NCBI GenBank assembly: GCA_002292265.1
Contig: DBBQ01000034.1
Coordinates: 29,162 to 53,469 of the forward strand
Direction: 5' to 3'
DNA from: Flavobacteriaceae bacterium UBA980
GTDB lineage: Bacteria > Bacteroidota > Bacteroidia > Flavobacteriales > Flavobacteriaceae
Length of the DNA: 24,308 nucleotides
Shown piece by piece: positions 7,136 through 13,813 of this stretch. Within the stretch, counting starts at the first letter, position 1; every line of letters begins with the position of its first letter. Below the pieces are notes generated by a model, which saw only the letters and a list, made by a program, of their open reading frames with translations, was not told the DNA's origin and searched no databases. The position numbers were made by a program, and so were the translations under genes.

Positions 7136-8024
7136 AGGGAAAAACCTTTTGATGTATCATTTTTTGGTCTTTATCTTCGGATTTGCCTCCATTTTAGGAG
7201 CTTTAATTTCAGTCAAAGCCCTGCCTTTAGTGATTTATCGTATGGTGATAGCTTCAATAGGTTTAGCCGTTTTCTTTGTTCTATTCCATCCCACTTATTT
7301 TCGGCTACACCGATCTATGTGGGGGAAGGTTATTTTAGGGGGGATTATTATTGGCACCCATTGGGTTACTTTTTTTTACGCGATTAAAGTTGCGGGAGTT
7401 TCTTTGGCCCTAAGCATGATGGCCACAGGGGCTTTAATTACAGCCCTTTTGGATCCTGTTTTTAGTAAGCGAAAACTTTTGGGTTACGAGGTGTTTTTTG
7501 GAGGACTTACAGCGGTGGGGATCGGGATTATTTATCAAGCGGAATTCGAACACCTTATCGGTATTTCGGTGGCCTTATTCTCCGCCTTTCTCTCCGCTCT
7601 GTTTACGATGCTAAACGGTCACATGGTGAAAAGCGCCCGACCCATTACCCTTTCTTTTTACGAGTTAGTCATTGGAAGTTTGATTGGAATAGGGGTTGCC
7701 TATTTCACCGATCAGCTTACAGCTGAGGCTTTTGCGTTGCAAGGATGGGACTGGCTGTGGCTTTTGCTTTTAGGTTTGGTAGGGACTTCTTTTGCCTTTA
7801 ATCTATCCATACGGGTGATGAAGCATCTGTCTTCATTTACCATCATGATGGTGATCAACTTAGAACCCATCTACGGGATCTTACTCGCGCTTGCCATCTG
7901 GAATGAGAAGGCCTTTATGAGTACAAATTTTTACCTTGGTTTTGTCATTGTTATATCGGCCATTGTAATGAATGGAATTTATAAACATCGGAAAGAAGCG
8001 CAAAAAAAATCAGTCCAATTCTAA
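7122..8024 (+). CDS. EamA-family (DMT superfamily) transporter
   Basis: A 300-aa integral membrane protein with about ten predicted TM helices in two tandem five-helix EamA repeats. The first repeat begins at [16 protein letters not shown] (about 14-29), and the second ends with [17 protein letters not shown], a typical second-repeat signature. Family members export or import metabolites such as amino acids and nucleosides; the substrate cannot be told here. ATG 7122 overlaps the permease gene by 14 bases. A second in-frame ATG at 7152 would leave a 16-base gap. The longer start is preferred because DMT proteins usually have a short charged N-tail before helix 1. Confidence 0.9.
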   Translation: MRSDRGKNLLMYHFLVFIFGFASILGALISVKALPLVIYRMVIASIGLAVFFVLFHPTYFRLHRSMWGKVILGGIIIGTHWVTFFYAIKVAGVSLALSMMATGALITALLDPVFSKRKLLGYEVFFGGLTAVGIGIIYQAEFEHLIGISVALFSAFLSALFTMLNGHMVKSARPITLSFYELVIGSLIGIGVAYFTDQLTAEAFALQGWDWLWLLLLGLVGTSFAFNLSIRVMKHLSSFTIMMVINLEPIYGILLALAIWNEKAFMSTNFYLGFVIVISAIVMNGIYKHRKEAQKKSVQF

Positions 8025-8032
8025 AGAATTTT

Positions 8033-8040
8033 TACATTTG
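8033..8040 (+). promoter_or_regulatory. -7 box for accA
   Basis: TACATTTG is a perfect TAnnTTTG, 16 bases before the accA ATG at 8057, just after the transporter's stop codon. It suggests accA has its own start site in addition to any read-through. No -33 box is seen. Confidence 0.5.
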
Positions 8041-8056
8041 TTACAGACAATTTCTT

Positions 8057-9010
8057 ATGGAATATTTAGAGTTTGAATTACCTATCAAGGAACTTCATGA
8101 TCAGTTGGACAAGTGTAAACTGATTGGAGCGGAAAGTGAGGTGGATGTCACCGAAACATGCACCCAAATTGAAAAAAAATTAGATAAAACAAAAAAAGAG
8201 ATCTATGGAAATTTGACGGCTTGGCAGCGGGTTCAACTCTCGCGCCACCCCTCAAGACCCTATACCTTAGATTATATCAATGCATTGACTCAAGGCACTT
8301 TTTTAGAATTGCATGGAGATCGCAATGTGTTGGACGACAAGGCGATGATCGGAGGTTTGGGTAAAATAGACGATCAATCCTTTATGTTTGTGGGTACGCA
8401 AAAGGGGTACAATACCAAGACGCGCCAGTATCGAAATTTTGGGATGGCCAATCCCGAAGGCTACCGCAAAGCACTTCGTCTGATGAAGTCTGCAGATAAA
8501 TTTGGGATTCCTATTGTCACGCTTATCGACACTCCGGGGGCTTTTCCAGGCTTGGAGGCAGAGGAACGCGGACAAGGGGAGGCGATTGCTAGAAACATCT
8601 ATGAGATGATGTCCTTATCGGTTCCTGTTATTGTCATCATCATCGGAGAGGGAGCCTCAGGAGGCGCGCTCGGAATCGGGGTAGGAGATGAGATTTTTAT
8701 GTTGGAAAACACTTGGTATTCCGTCATTTCTCCTGAATCTTGTTCTTCTATTTTATGGCGCAGTTGGGAACACAAAGAAGCGGCTGCTGAGGCCTTAAAA
8801 TTGACTTCTAAGGACATGCTCAAGAATAAATTAATCGACAAGATCATTAAAGAACCTTTGGGAGGAGCTCATTTTGACCGAGAGGCAACTTACACCAATG
8901 TAAAAAAAGAAATCCTCAGCGCATTTAATCGCATTCAAAAGCTAAAACCTAAAGAACGGATTGACCAACGCCGTGAAAAATTCATTGCCATGGGTCGGAT
9001 TTCGGAATAA
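8057..9010 (+). CDS. accA: Acetyl-CoA carboxylase carboxyltransferase, alpha subunit
   Basis: A 317-aa subunit of the carboxyltransferase that moves the carboxyl group from biotin-BCCP to acetyl-CoA, making malonyl-CoA for fatty acid synthesis. Family signatures are the N-terminal coiled helix, [19 protein letters not shown] (about 55-73), the oxyanion-forming [12 protein letters not shown] loop (about 198-209), and [18 protein letters not shown]. The length matches E. coli AccA (319 aa). Its partner AccD, which carries the zinc finger, is not in the window. Confidence 0.97.
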   Translation: MEYLEFELPIKELHDQLDKCKLIGAESEVDVTETCTQIEKKLDKTKKEIYGNLTAWQRVQLSRHPSRPYTLDYINALTQGTFLELHGDRNVLDDKAMIGGLGKIDDQSFMFVGTQKGYNTKTRQYRNFGMANPEGYRKALRLMKSADKFGIPIVTLIDTPGAFPGLEAEERGQGEAIARNIYEMMSLSVPVIVIIIGEGASGGALGIGVGDEIFMLENTWYSVISPESCSSILWRSWEHKEAAAEALKLTSKDMLKNKLIDKIIKEPLGGAHFDREATYTNVKKEILSAFNRIQKLKPKERIDQRREKFIAMGRISE

Positions 9011-9049
9011 TTTTTTAGGTTTTTAACAAAATCGTATTACTTATGAACA

Positions 9050-9070
9050 CCCCTTTCTTTAAAGATGGGG
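9050..9070. repeat. Imperfect inverted repeat in the accA-dnaB gap
   Basis: CCCC-TT-TCTTTAAAGA-T-GGGG: a perfect 10-base palindrome (TCTTTAAAGA, 9056-9065) lies between CCCC (9050-9053) and GGGG (9067-9070). It could be a terminator stem or a protein-binding site in front of the dnaB promoter. No T-run follows it, which weakens the terminator reading. Confidence 0.35.
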
Positions 9071-9104
9071 GATAACGAGTTTTTAATTGCACAGATAAAC
9101 TGTG

Positions 9105-9112
9105 TACTTTCG
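9105..9112 (+). promoter_or_regulatory. -7 box next to the dnaB start
   Basis: TACTTTCG matches TAnnTTTG at seven of eight positions. A TTG at 9087-9089 lies 15 bases upstream, a poor -33 spacing. The box ends 4 bases before the ATG at 9117, suggesting a leaderless dnaB message. It also argues against the in-frame GTG at 9102, which lies upstream of the box. Confidence 0.4.
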
Positions 9113-9116
9113 TTTT

Positions 9117-10652
9117 ATGGAAGAAAAGAAACCTATAGGATTAAAAAAAGTAGCCTCTCCCGCAGTGATCAATCTGCAACAGGGAAAAATTCCACCCCAA
9201 GCCTTAGATCTCGAGGAAGCTGTGTTGGGGGCGATGTTGATCGATAAAAAAGGGGTAGATGAAGTCATTGATATTCTCCAGCCCGAGGCGTTTTATAAAG
9301 CTGCACACCAGTATATTTTTGAGGCCATTTATCAATTGTTCCACGATTCTCAACCCATTGATTTATTGACCGTTTCTGCCGAATTACGCAAAGTAGGGAA
9401 ACTGGAAGCCGTAGGAGGCGAATTTTATTTGGTACAACTTTCGCAGCGCGTAGCCTCCTCTGCACACATCGAATTTCATGCCCGAATCATTTTACAGAAA
9501 TTTATTCAGCGCAGTTTGATTCGCATTTCCAATGAAATTATAGAAACGGCCTACAAAGACAGCACAGACGTATTTGATTTGTTGGACGAAGCTGAATCCA
9601 AACTCTACGACGTCACTCAGGGGAACATCAAAAAATCTTCTGAAACCGCACAAAATTTGGTTTTAGAAGCTAAAAAACGAATCGAAGATATTTCCAAGCG
9701 GGAAGGACTGAGTGGGGTCAGTACAGGTTTTGAAAAACTGGACAAGCTCACCTCTGGATGGCAACCCAGTGATTTGATCATCATCGCAGCCCGACCCGGG
9801 ATGGGGAAAACTGCGCTCACCCTTTCCATGGCGCGAAACATGGCAGTTACCAAAGAAATTCCTGTAGCCTTTTTCTCCCTGGAGATGTCTTCAGTACAAT
9901 TGATCACTCGACTGATTTCTTCCGAAACCGGCCTTTCATCAGAAAAGTTGAGAACGGGGAAACTCGCCGATCACGAATGGCAGCAACTCAATGTTAAGGT
10001 CACCGATTTAGAAAAAGCCCCCTTGTATATCGACGATACCCCTTCTTTATCGATTTTTGATTTACGTGCAAAGGCACGACGTCTGTCTTCCCAACACGGA
10101 ATAAAGTTGATCATCGTAGATTATTTGCAACTGATGACAGCAGGCTCCAGCAGCAAAGCTGGGAATCGAGAACAAGAAATTTCTACGATTTCAAGAAACT
10201 TAAAGGCCCTCGCCAAAGAGCTGGACATTCCAGTGATCGCCTTGTCCCAATTATCTCGTGCGGTAGAAACCCGAGGAGGAACCAAGCGACCCATGCTTTC
10301 CGATTTGAGGGAGTCTGGAGCTATTGAACAGGACGCGGATATTGTTTCTTTTATTTATCGTCCAGAATACTACAACATTGACGAGTGGGATGATGAAGAA
10401 CGGACTCCATCGCAAGGGCAGGCGGAATTTATCGTCGCCAAACACCGAAATGGGGGACTGGATAACATCCGTATGAAATTTGTGGGACACCTCGGTAAAT
10501 TTGAAGATTTAGATACTTTTGATGCCCCGTTTGAATTTCAGTCTAAAATGAATACAGACGGCAATCAGATTCCTACGAGTAACTTGCCAAATCCAGATGA
10601 CGTTTTTGGTTCTTTGGATGATGGAGAGCTCAATGACGACGCTCCCTTTTAA
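9117..10652 (+). CDS. dnaB: Replicative DNA helicase
   Basis: A 511-aa hexameric 5'-3' helicase that unwinds DNA at the replication fork. The N-terminal domain starts at PPQALDLEEAVLGAML (about 26-41). The RecA-like C-domain has Walker A ARPGMGKT with Lys231, FFSLEMS, and Walker B LIIVDYLQLM. SQLSRAVETR and LSDLRESGAIEQDAD are the conserved H3/H4 motifs. No intein is present. I chose ATG 9117 over an in-frame GTG at 9102, since the latter lies in the promoter. It ends 6 bases from the convergent acetyltransferase gene. Confidence 0.97.
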   Translation: MEEKKPIGLKKVASPAVINLQQGKIPPQALDLEEAVLGAMLIDKKGVDEVIDILQPEAFYKAAHQYIFEAIYQLFHDSQPIDLLTVSAELRKVGKLEAVGGEFYLVQLSQRVASSAHIEFHARIILQKFIQRSLIRISNEIIETAYKDSTDVFDLLDEAESKLYDVTQGNIKKSSETAQNLVLEAKKRIEDISKREGLSGVSTGFEKLDKLTSGWQPSDLIIIAARPGMGKTALTLSMARNMAVTKEIPVAFFSLEMSSVQLITRLISSETGLSSEKLRTGKLADHEWQQLNVKVTDLEKAPLYIDDTPSLSIFDLRAKARRLSSQHGIKLIIVDYLQLMTAGSSSKAGNREQEISTISRNLKALAKELDIPVIALSQLSRAVETRGGTKRPMLSDLRESGAIEQDADIVSFIYRPEYYNIDEWDDEERTPSQGQAEFIVAKHRNGGLDNIRMKFVGHLGKFEDLDTFDAPFEFQSKMNTDGNQIPTSNLPNPDDVFGSLDDGELNDDAPF

Positions 10653-10658
10653 TATCAA

Positions 10659-11180
10659 TTAAAGATCGAGTTCCAGCATCAGGTCGGTTTGTGAGTCACT
10701 GCCCAACACAAAGGTATGCTTGTCAAAAACCGTTAAACCAAGTTTTTTGTAAAATGCCAATGCGGGGGAGTTGTGCTCCCAAACTCCCAACCATAGTTTT
10801 CGGTACCCTTTTTCTTTTCCCAAGGCTACGGCTTTTTCAAACAGCACTTTACCTAGTCCCTGTCTTTGAAAATCTTTGAAGAGATAAATACGTTCTACCT
10901 CAAAGGCTGTTCCAGTTCCCACTGTTTCGCGTTGTGCCGACTCAAAATTCAACTTTAGATAACCTGCTAGGCGGTCTTTGTAATACGCAAAGTAAAAATT
11001 AGAATGGGCGTGTTCTAACTCTTTTTTTAATTGAGAGGTACTCATTTGATTGTTCAGGTACTCTTGCATATCGGCTTCCGTATTTTGAGCGCCGAAGGTT
11101 TCTATAAAGGTTTGAACAGACAACTTTTGCAGCAGCTTTACATCATCTATGGATACTGGGATGAGTTCTAAAAGCGACAT
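10659..11180 (-). CDS. GNAT-family N-acetyltransferase (PaiA-like)
   Basis: A 173-aa GNAT protein. The acetyl-CoA-binding motif A reads VERIYLFKDFQRQGLGKVLFEKA (about 94-116), with the Q-x-x-G-x-G/A pattern, followed by motif B WEHNSPALAFYKKLGL. The N-terminal ETFGAQN and YLNNQMS segments resemble PaiA, a spermidine/spermine acetyltransferase of Bacillus, so a polyamine or other small amine is a possible substrate. That is inference only. It is the last gene of the prfB operon, starting 2 bases after the HAD phosphatase stop codon. Confidence 0.85.
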   Translation of the reverse strand: MSLLELIPVSIDDVKLLQKLSVQTFIETFGAQNTEADMQEYLNNQMSTSQLKKELEHAHSNFYFAYYKDRLAGYLKLNFESAQRETVGTGTAFEVERIYLFKDFQRQGLGKVLFEKAVALGKEKGYRKLWLGVWEHNSPALAFYKKLGLTVFDKHTFVLGSDSQTDLMLELDL

Positions 11181-11182
11181 TT

Positions 11183-11797
11183 TTAGATCCGAATTCCTTT
11201 AGTTCGCAGATCCGTTTTTAGCTGATCGGGGTTTTTAAAATGAATCGTTTGAATTCCCAAGGCAGCAGCAGCAGCAATGTTCCGCGCATTGTCATCGATA
11301 AAGAGGGAGGCCGGGGCTTCTAAACTAAACCGTTCAAGTGTGGTTTGATAAATTTCTGGAAAGGGCTTTCGGGTTTGTTCTGTGCCTGATACTACAATGC
11401 CTTCAAACCAATGTAAAAAGTCAAATCGCGCTAAAGCGATAGGGAAGGTCTCTGCACTCCAGTTGGTCAAGGCCACCACGCGATAGTCGGGATGGTCCAC
11501 CAATTTTTTCAAGAGAGCTACCGTACCTGCGATGGGTCCGCCCAACATCTCTTCCCAGCGGCCGTAGTACATGCGGATCCGTGCTTCCTGTTCTGGAAAT
11601 AAAGCCACACGATCTTCCGTAGCTTGGGCCAGGGGATAGCCTGCGTCTTGGTTTTCGTTCCAATCGAAGGTACAGACCTCGTCATAAAAACGTTGCATTT
11701 TTTTTCGATCTCCTCCAAATTCATCTAAAAAAACATAATCGGGATTCCAATCCACCAAGACGCCACCCAAATCAAAAATAATGTTTTTCACTTCCAT
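11183..11797 (-). CDS. HAD-superfamily (IA) hydrolase, YihX-like
   Basis: A 204-aa HAD phosphatase. Motif I is IIFDLGGVLVDWNP, with nucleophile Asp9; the usual second Asp is replaced by Gly, as is common in the YihX/epoxide-hydrolase-like branch. Motif II is VVALTNWS, motif III is the Lys in RKPFPEIY, and motif IV is LFIDDNARN. YihX dephosphorylates alpha-glucose 1-phosphate in E. coli; the substrate here is unknown. It lies 1 base after the prfB stop and 2 bases before the acetyltransferase gene, so the three are likely one transcript. Confidence 0.88.
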   Translation of the reverse strand: MEVKNIIFDLGGVLVDWNPDYVFLDEFGGDRKKMQRFYDEVCTFDWNENQDAGYPLAQATEDRVALFPEQEARIRMYYGRWEEMLGGPIAGTVALLKKLVDHPDYRVVALTNWSAETFPIALARFDFLHWFEGIVVSGTEQTRKPFPEIYQTTLERFSLEAPASLFIDDNARNIAAAAALGIQTIHFKNPDQLKTDLRTKGIRI

Positions 11798-11798
11798 A

Positions 11799-12900
11799 CT
11801 ATTCGGTTTTATCTTGTTGTCCCATGCTCATCAGATAGGCCTTTAAAAAAGAGTCGAGCTGTCCGTTCATTACAGCGTCAACATCGGTCATTTCGTGTTG
11901 GGAGCGCACGTCCTTGACCAATTTGTAGGGATGCATCACATAATTTCGGATTTGAGATCCCCATTCGATTTTCTTTTTTGCGGCTTCAATTTCATCTCGG
12001 GCGGCTAATTTTTTCTGCAATTCAATTTCGTACAACTGAGAGCGTAAGAGTTGCATCGCCTTGTTTTTATTTTCCAATTGAGAACGGGTCTCTGAATTTT
12101 CGATAATGATACCCGTAGGGTGGTGGCGCAGTCGGACTGCCGTTTCCACTTTGTTTACGTTTTGCCCTCCAGCACCGCTGGCACGCATGGTTTCCCAAGT
12201 GTAGTCAGAGGGATTGATGTCAATTTCGATGTTGTCGTCCACTAAGGGATATACATAGACCGACACAAAGGACGTATGTCGTTTAGCATTGCTGTCAAAG
12301 GGAGAAATCCGAACCAAACGGTGGACGCCATTTTCTCCTTTTAGCCATCCAAAAGCAAATTCACCCTCCAGCTCTAGGGTCACGGTTTTTATTCCCGCAA
12401 CATCTCCTGATTGGTGGTTTAACTCTCGAATTTTATAGCCTTGTTTTTCACCCCACATCAAGTACATCCGCATCAGCATTGCGGCCCAGTCGCAACTCTC
12501 GGTTCCTCCCGCACCTGCAGTGATTTGCAAGACGGCACTCAAATCGTCCCCCTCTTCGGACAACATATTGCGGAATTCCAGATTTTCGAGAAGTTCCAAA
12601 GCAGTTTCGTGCACTGCGGTCACTTCTTCCTGCGTGGCGTCTCCGCTTTTTTCAAATTCCAGTAAAACTTCGAGTTCTTCCGCCTGCTGCTGAATGGCGT
12701 TGTAGTCCGTGACCCATTTTTTGAGGTTCCGTAGTTGCTTCATATGTGCCTCTGCAGCTTGGGCATCGTTCCAAAAGTCGGGAGCTAGGGTTTTCTCTTC
12801 TTCGTTTTGAACTTCGATTTCTTTGGCATCAATGTCAAAGATACCGCCTTAAGGCACCCAGGCGTTCCATTAAATTTTTATACTGATCTGTAGAGATCAT
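11799..12900 (-). CDS. prfB: Peptide chain release factor 2 (programmed +1 frameshift)
   Basis: RF2 releases the finished peptide at UGA and UAA codons. The product is 366 aa if translation starts at ATG 12900 and shifts +1 at CTT-TGA-C. In the zero frame 21 codons end at CTT (12838-12840) followed by TGA (12835-12837). Reading GAC (12834-12836) instead continues to the stop at 11799. The codon-recognition tripeptide SPF is present in VRISPFDSN, and the catalytic GGQ is in GAGGQNVNK (about 244-246). An AGGCGG element 3 bases before CTT resembles the stimulatory internal Shine-Dalgarno sequence. In-frame ATG 12743 would remove the first ~50 residues and is not the start. It is the first gene of a three-gene operon. 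Confidence 0.95.
12834..12849 (-). promoter_or_regulatory. prfB recoding (frameshift) site
   Basis: On the minus strand this is AGGCGG-TAT-CTT-TGA-C. An SD-like hexamer is followed 3 bases later by the slippery CTT codon and the RF2-sensitive TGA followed by C. E. coli has AGGGGG at the hexamer and is otherwise the same. Low RF2 would let the ribosome slip +1, giving autoregulation. Confidence 0.92.
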
Positions 12901-12913
12901 TCTTTTGTTTTTT

Positions 12914-12921
12914 CAAAAATA
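12914..12921 (-). promoter_or_regulatory. -7 box for the prfB operon
   Basis: On the minus strand this is TATTTTTG, a perfect TAnnTTTG, 13 bases before the prfB ATG at 12900. An AATTG with a CAA complement at 12946-12948 lies 24 bases upstream, too far for a good -33 element. Confidence 0.5.
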
Positions 12922-13034
12922 GGGGAATTCTTTGTAATTCTTGTGCAATTTAGAAGTTCTATCCTCCTCTTTATCATTCTTAAAAACGCCCTTTATATAT
13001 AATAAATAAGTTCAGTCTTTTTTGACTGTTTAAT

Positions 13035-13066
13035 TCAATTTTTTTCAGGTTTTACTCAATTTTTTT
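13035..13066 (+). repeat. 11-base direct repeat, 21-base period
   Basis: TCAATTTTTTT occurs at 13035-13045 and again at 13056-13066, exactly 21 bases apart, i.e. two helical turns. It could be a regulator site or an intrinsically curved A-tract element. Chance in an AT-rich spacer is also possible. Confidence 0.5.
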
Positions 13067-13079
13067 ATCCGATATAGGG

Positions 13080-13108
13080 TTGTGGAGAATCTATTTTATC
13101 TACTTTAA
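13080..13108 (+). promoter_or_regulatory. Possible promoter of the gene remnant
   Basis: TTG at 13080-13082, an 18-base spacer and TACTTTAA at 13101-13108 resemble TTG-N19-TAnnTTTG with two mismatches in the -7 box. The remnant's ATG follows at 13139. Confidence 0.3.
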
Positions 13109-13138
13109 ACCTAATTAATACGTATCCCAAATCCTGCC

Positions 13139-13527
13139 ATGAAAAAAAGTATTCTCTTTTTCGGCTTCTTTTTTATCTACCTCGTCCAAAGTTTTGGGCA
13201 GTGTTCGTGTTCAGGTACCTTTTATTATTTAGATAGTGACGAGGATGGCTACCCTGATAAATGGCAATCAGCAGACGCAGGTGCTGCATACACTGATCAT
13301 ATTGACTCAGGCTGCGGAGAAGGAATAGCCGGAAATATTATTTTCAGTTGCACAAGGCTTACGGTAAATACACTACAAATCATGTTGAAGACTGTAGTGA
13401 AAATGATCCCAATGTCTGGAGAACAAATTCCTGGTACACTGACGAAGACGGAGACGGAGCCTACGGTACTCGGCATTCGGGCTGTCAAACACCTCCGTCC
13501 GATTCCACAAGATGGGTTACGAAATAG
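13139..13527 (+). pseudogene. Frameshifted secreted protein with MopE-type Asp-rich repeats
   Basis: The ATG at 13139 begins a good signal peptide (about 1-20, ending SFGQ), then CSCSGTFYYLDSDEDGYPDKW, the start of a DxDxDG repeat of the MopE/putative metal-binding type. In that frame sense is lost after about 13322. The next repeat, DCSENDPNVWRTNSWYTDEDGDGAYG, lies in the frame that begins at 13324 and runs to a TAG at 13525-13527. The two halves form a coherent protein only if a frameshift between about 13306 and 13375 is undone. The original would have been a secreted, probably Ca/metal-binding repeat protein. The nominal 169-aa reading frame to 13648 is mostly out-of-frame translation. 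A sequencing error is an alternative explanation for the shift. Confidence 0.6.
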
Positions 13528-13739
13528 GACGGTTTACTTCTACTGGTGCGATAGGAAACAGCAGGCAGCTTCTGGCAGGAGGGTTGGCGTCTCTAGTGGG
13601 ACTATTGGTTTCCAGAGGACTAGACAAACGCTACAAAAAAGCATTTGATCAATACAATAGCCGACAAGCTCCAAAATCAACTAAAAAGGTAAGTCTAGTC
13701 GGATCCAATCAAGGGTTGGGGATTCAGATTCGGTTTTGA
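13512..13739 (+). pseudogene. 3' remnant of a membrane-associated hypothetical protein
   Basis: A third frame, overlapping the end of the previous remnant, encodes GYEIGRFTSTGAIGNSRQLL, a hydrophobic glycine-rich helix (about residues 20-35), then GLDKRYKKAFDQYN and a terminal QGLGIQIRF. This resembles the C-terminal part of flavobacterial hypothetical proteins that end in an alternating 'GIGxxxxF' strand. There is no signal peptide, promoter or convincing start; ATG 13512 is probably only an internal Met. The likely origin is a deletion that joined the MopE-type gene to the tail of another gene. It could instead be a genuine small membrane protein of 75 aa. Function unknown. Confidence 0.5.
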
Positions 13740-13786
13740 CTTTTTACATCCCCTAGATCCATTTAAACCATCTCATTAGTTTTTAG

Positions 13787-13794
13787 TAGTTTTA
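13787..13794 (+). promoter_or_regulatory. Candidate -7 box for the metalloprotease operon
   Basis: TAGTTTTA matches TAnnTTTG except for the final base, 19 bases before the ATG at 13814. No -33 TTTG is seen at proper spacing. Confidence 0.3.
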
Positions 13795-13813
13795 TCCTGC
13801 TTAAATACAAACG

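Larger units (their letters stand above)
12922..13138. other. AT-rich intergenic region upstream of the gene remnant
   Basis: This spacer is very AT-rich. It holds an 11-base direct repeat (see separate entry), a short hairpin CAGTC-TTTTTT-GACTG at 13013-13028, and a possible weak plus-strand promoter. No open reading frame or RNA gene is recognised in it. Confidence 0.5.

Noticed and set aside
9102..9116. GTG start for dnaB
   Set aside because: It lies immediately upstream of and within the -7 box; ATG 9117 fits the family.
12736..12743. ATG at 12743 as the prfB start
   Set aside because: The conserved RF2 N-terminus and the CTT-TGA-C frameshift site lie upstream, and an ATG at 12900 gives the normal RF2 length.
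13012..13029. CAGTC-TTTTTT-GACTG hairpin as a terminator
   Set aside because: The stem is only 5 bases with a 6-base T loop, and no gene ends near it on the plus strand.
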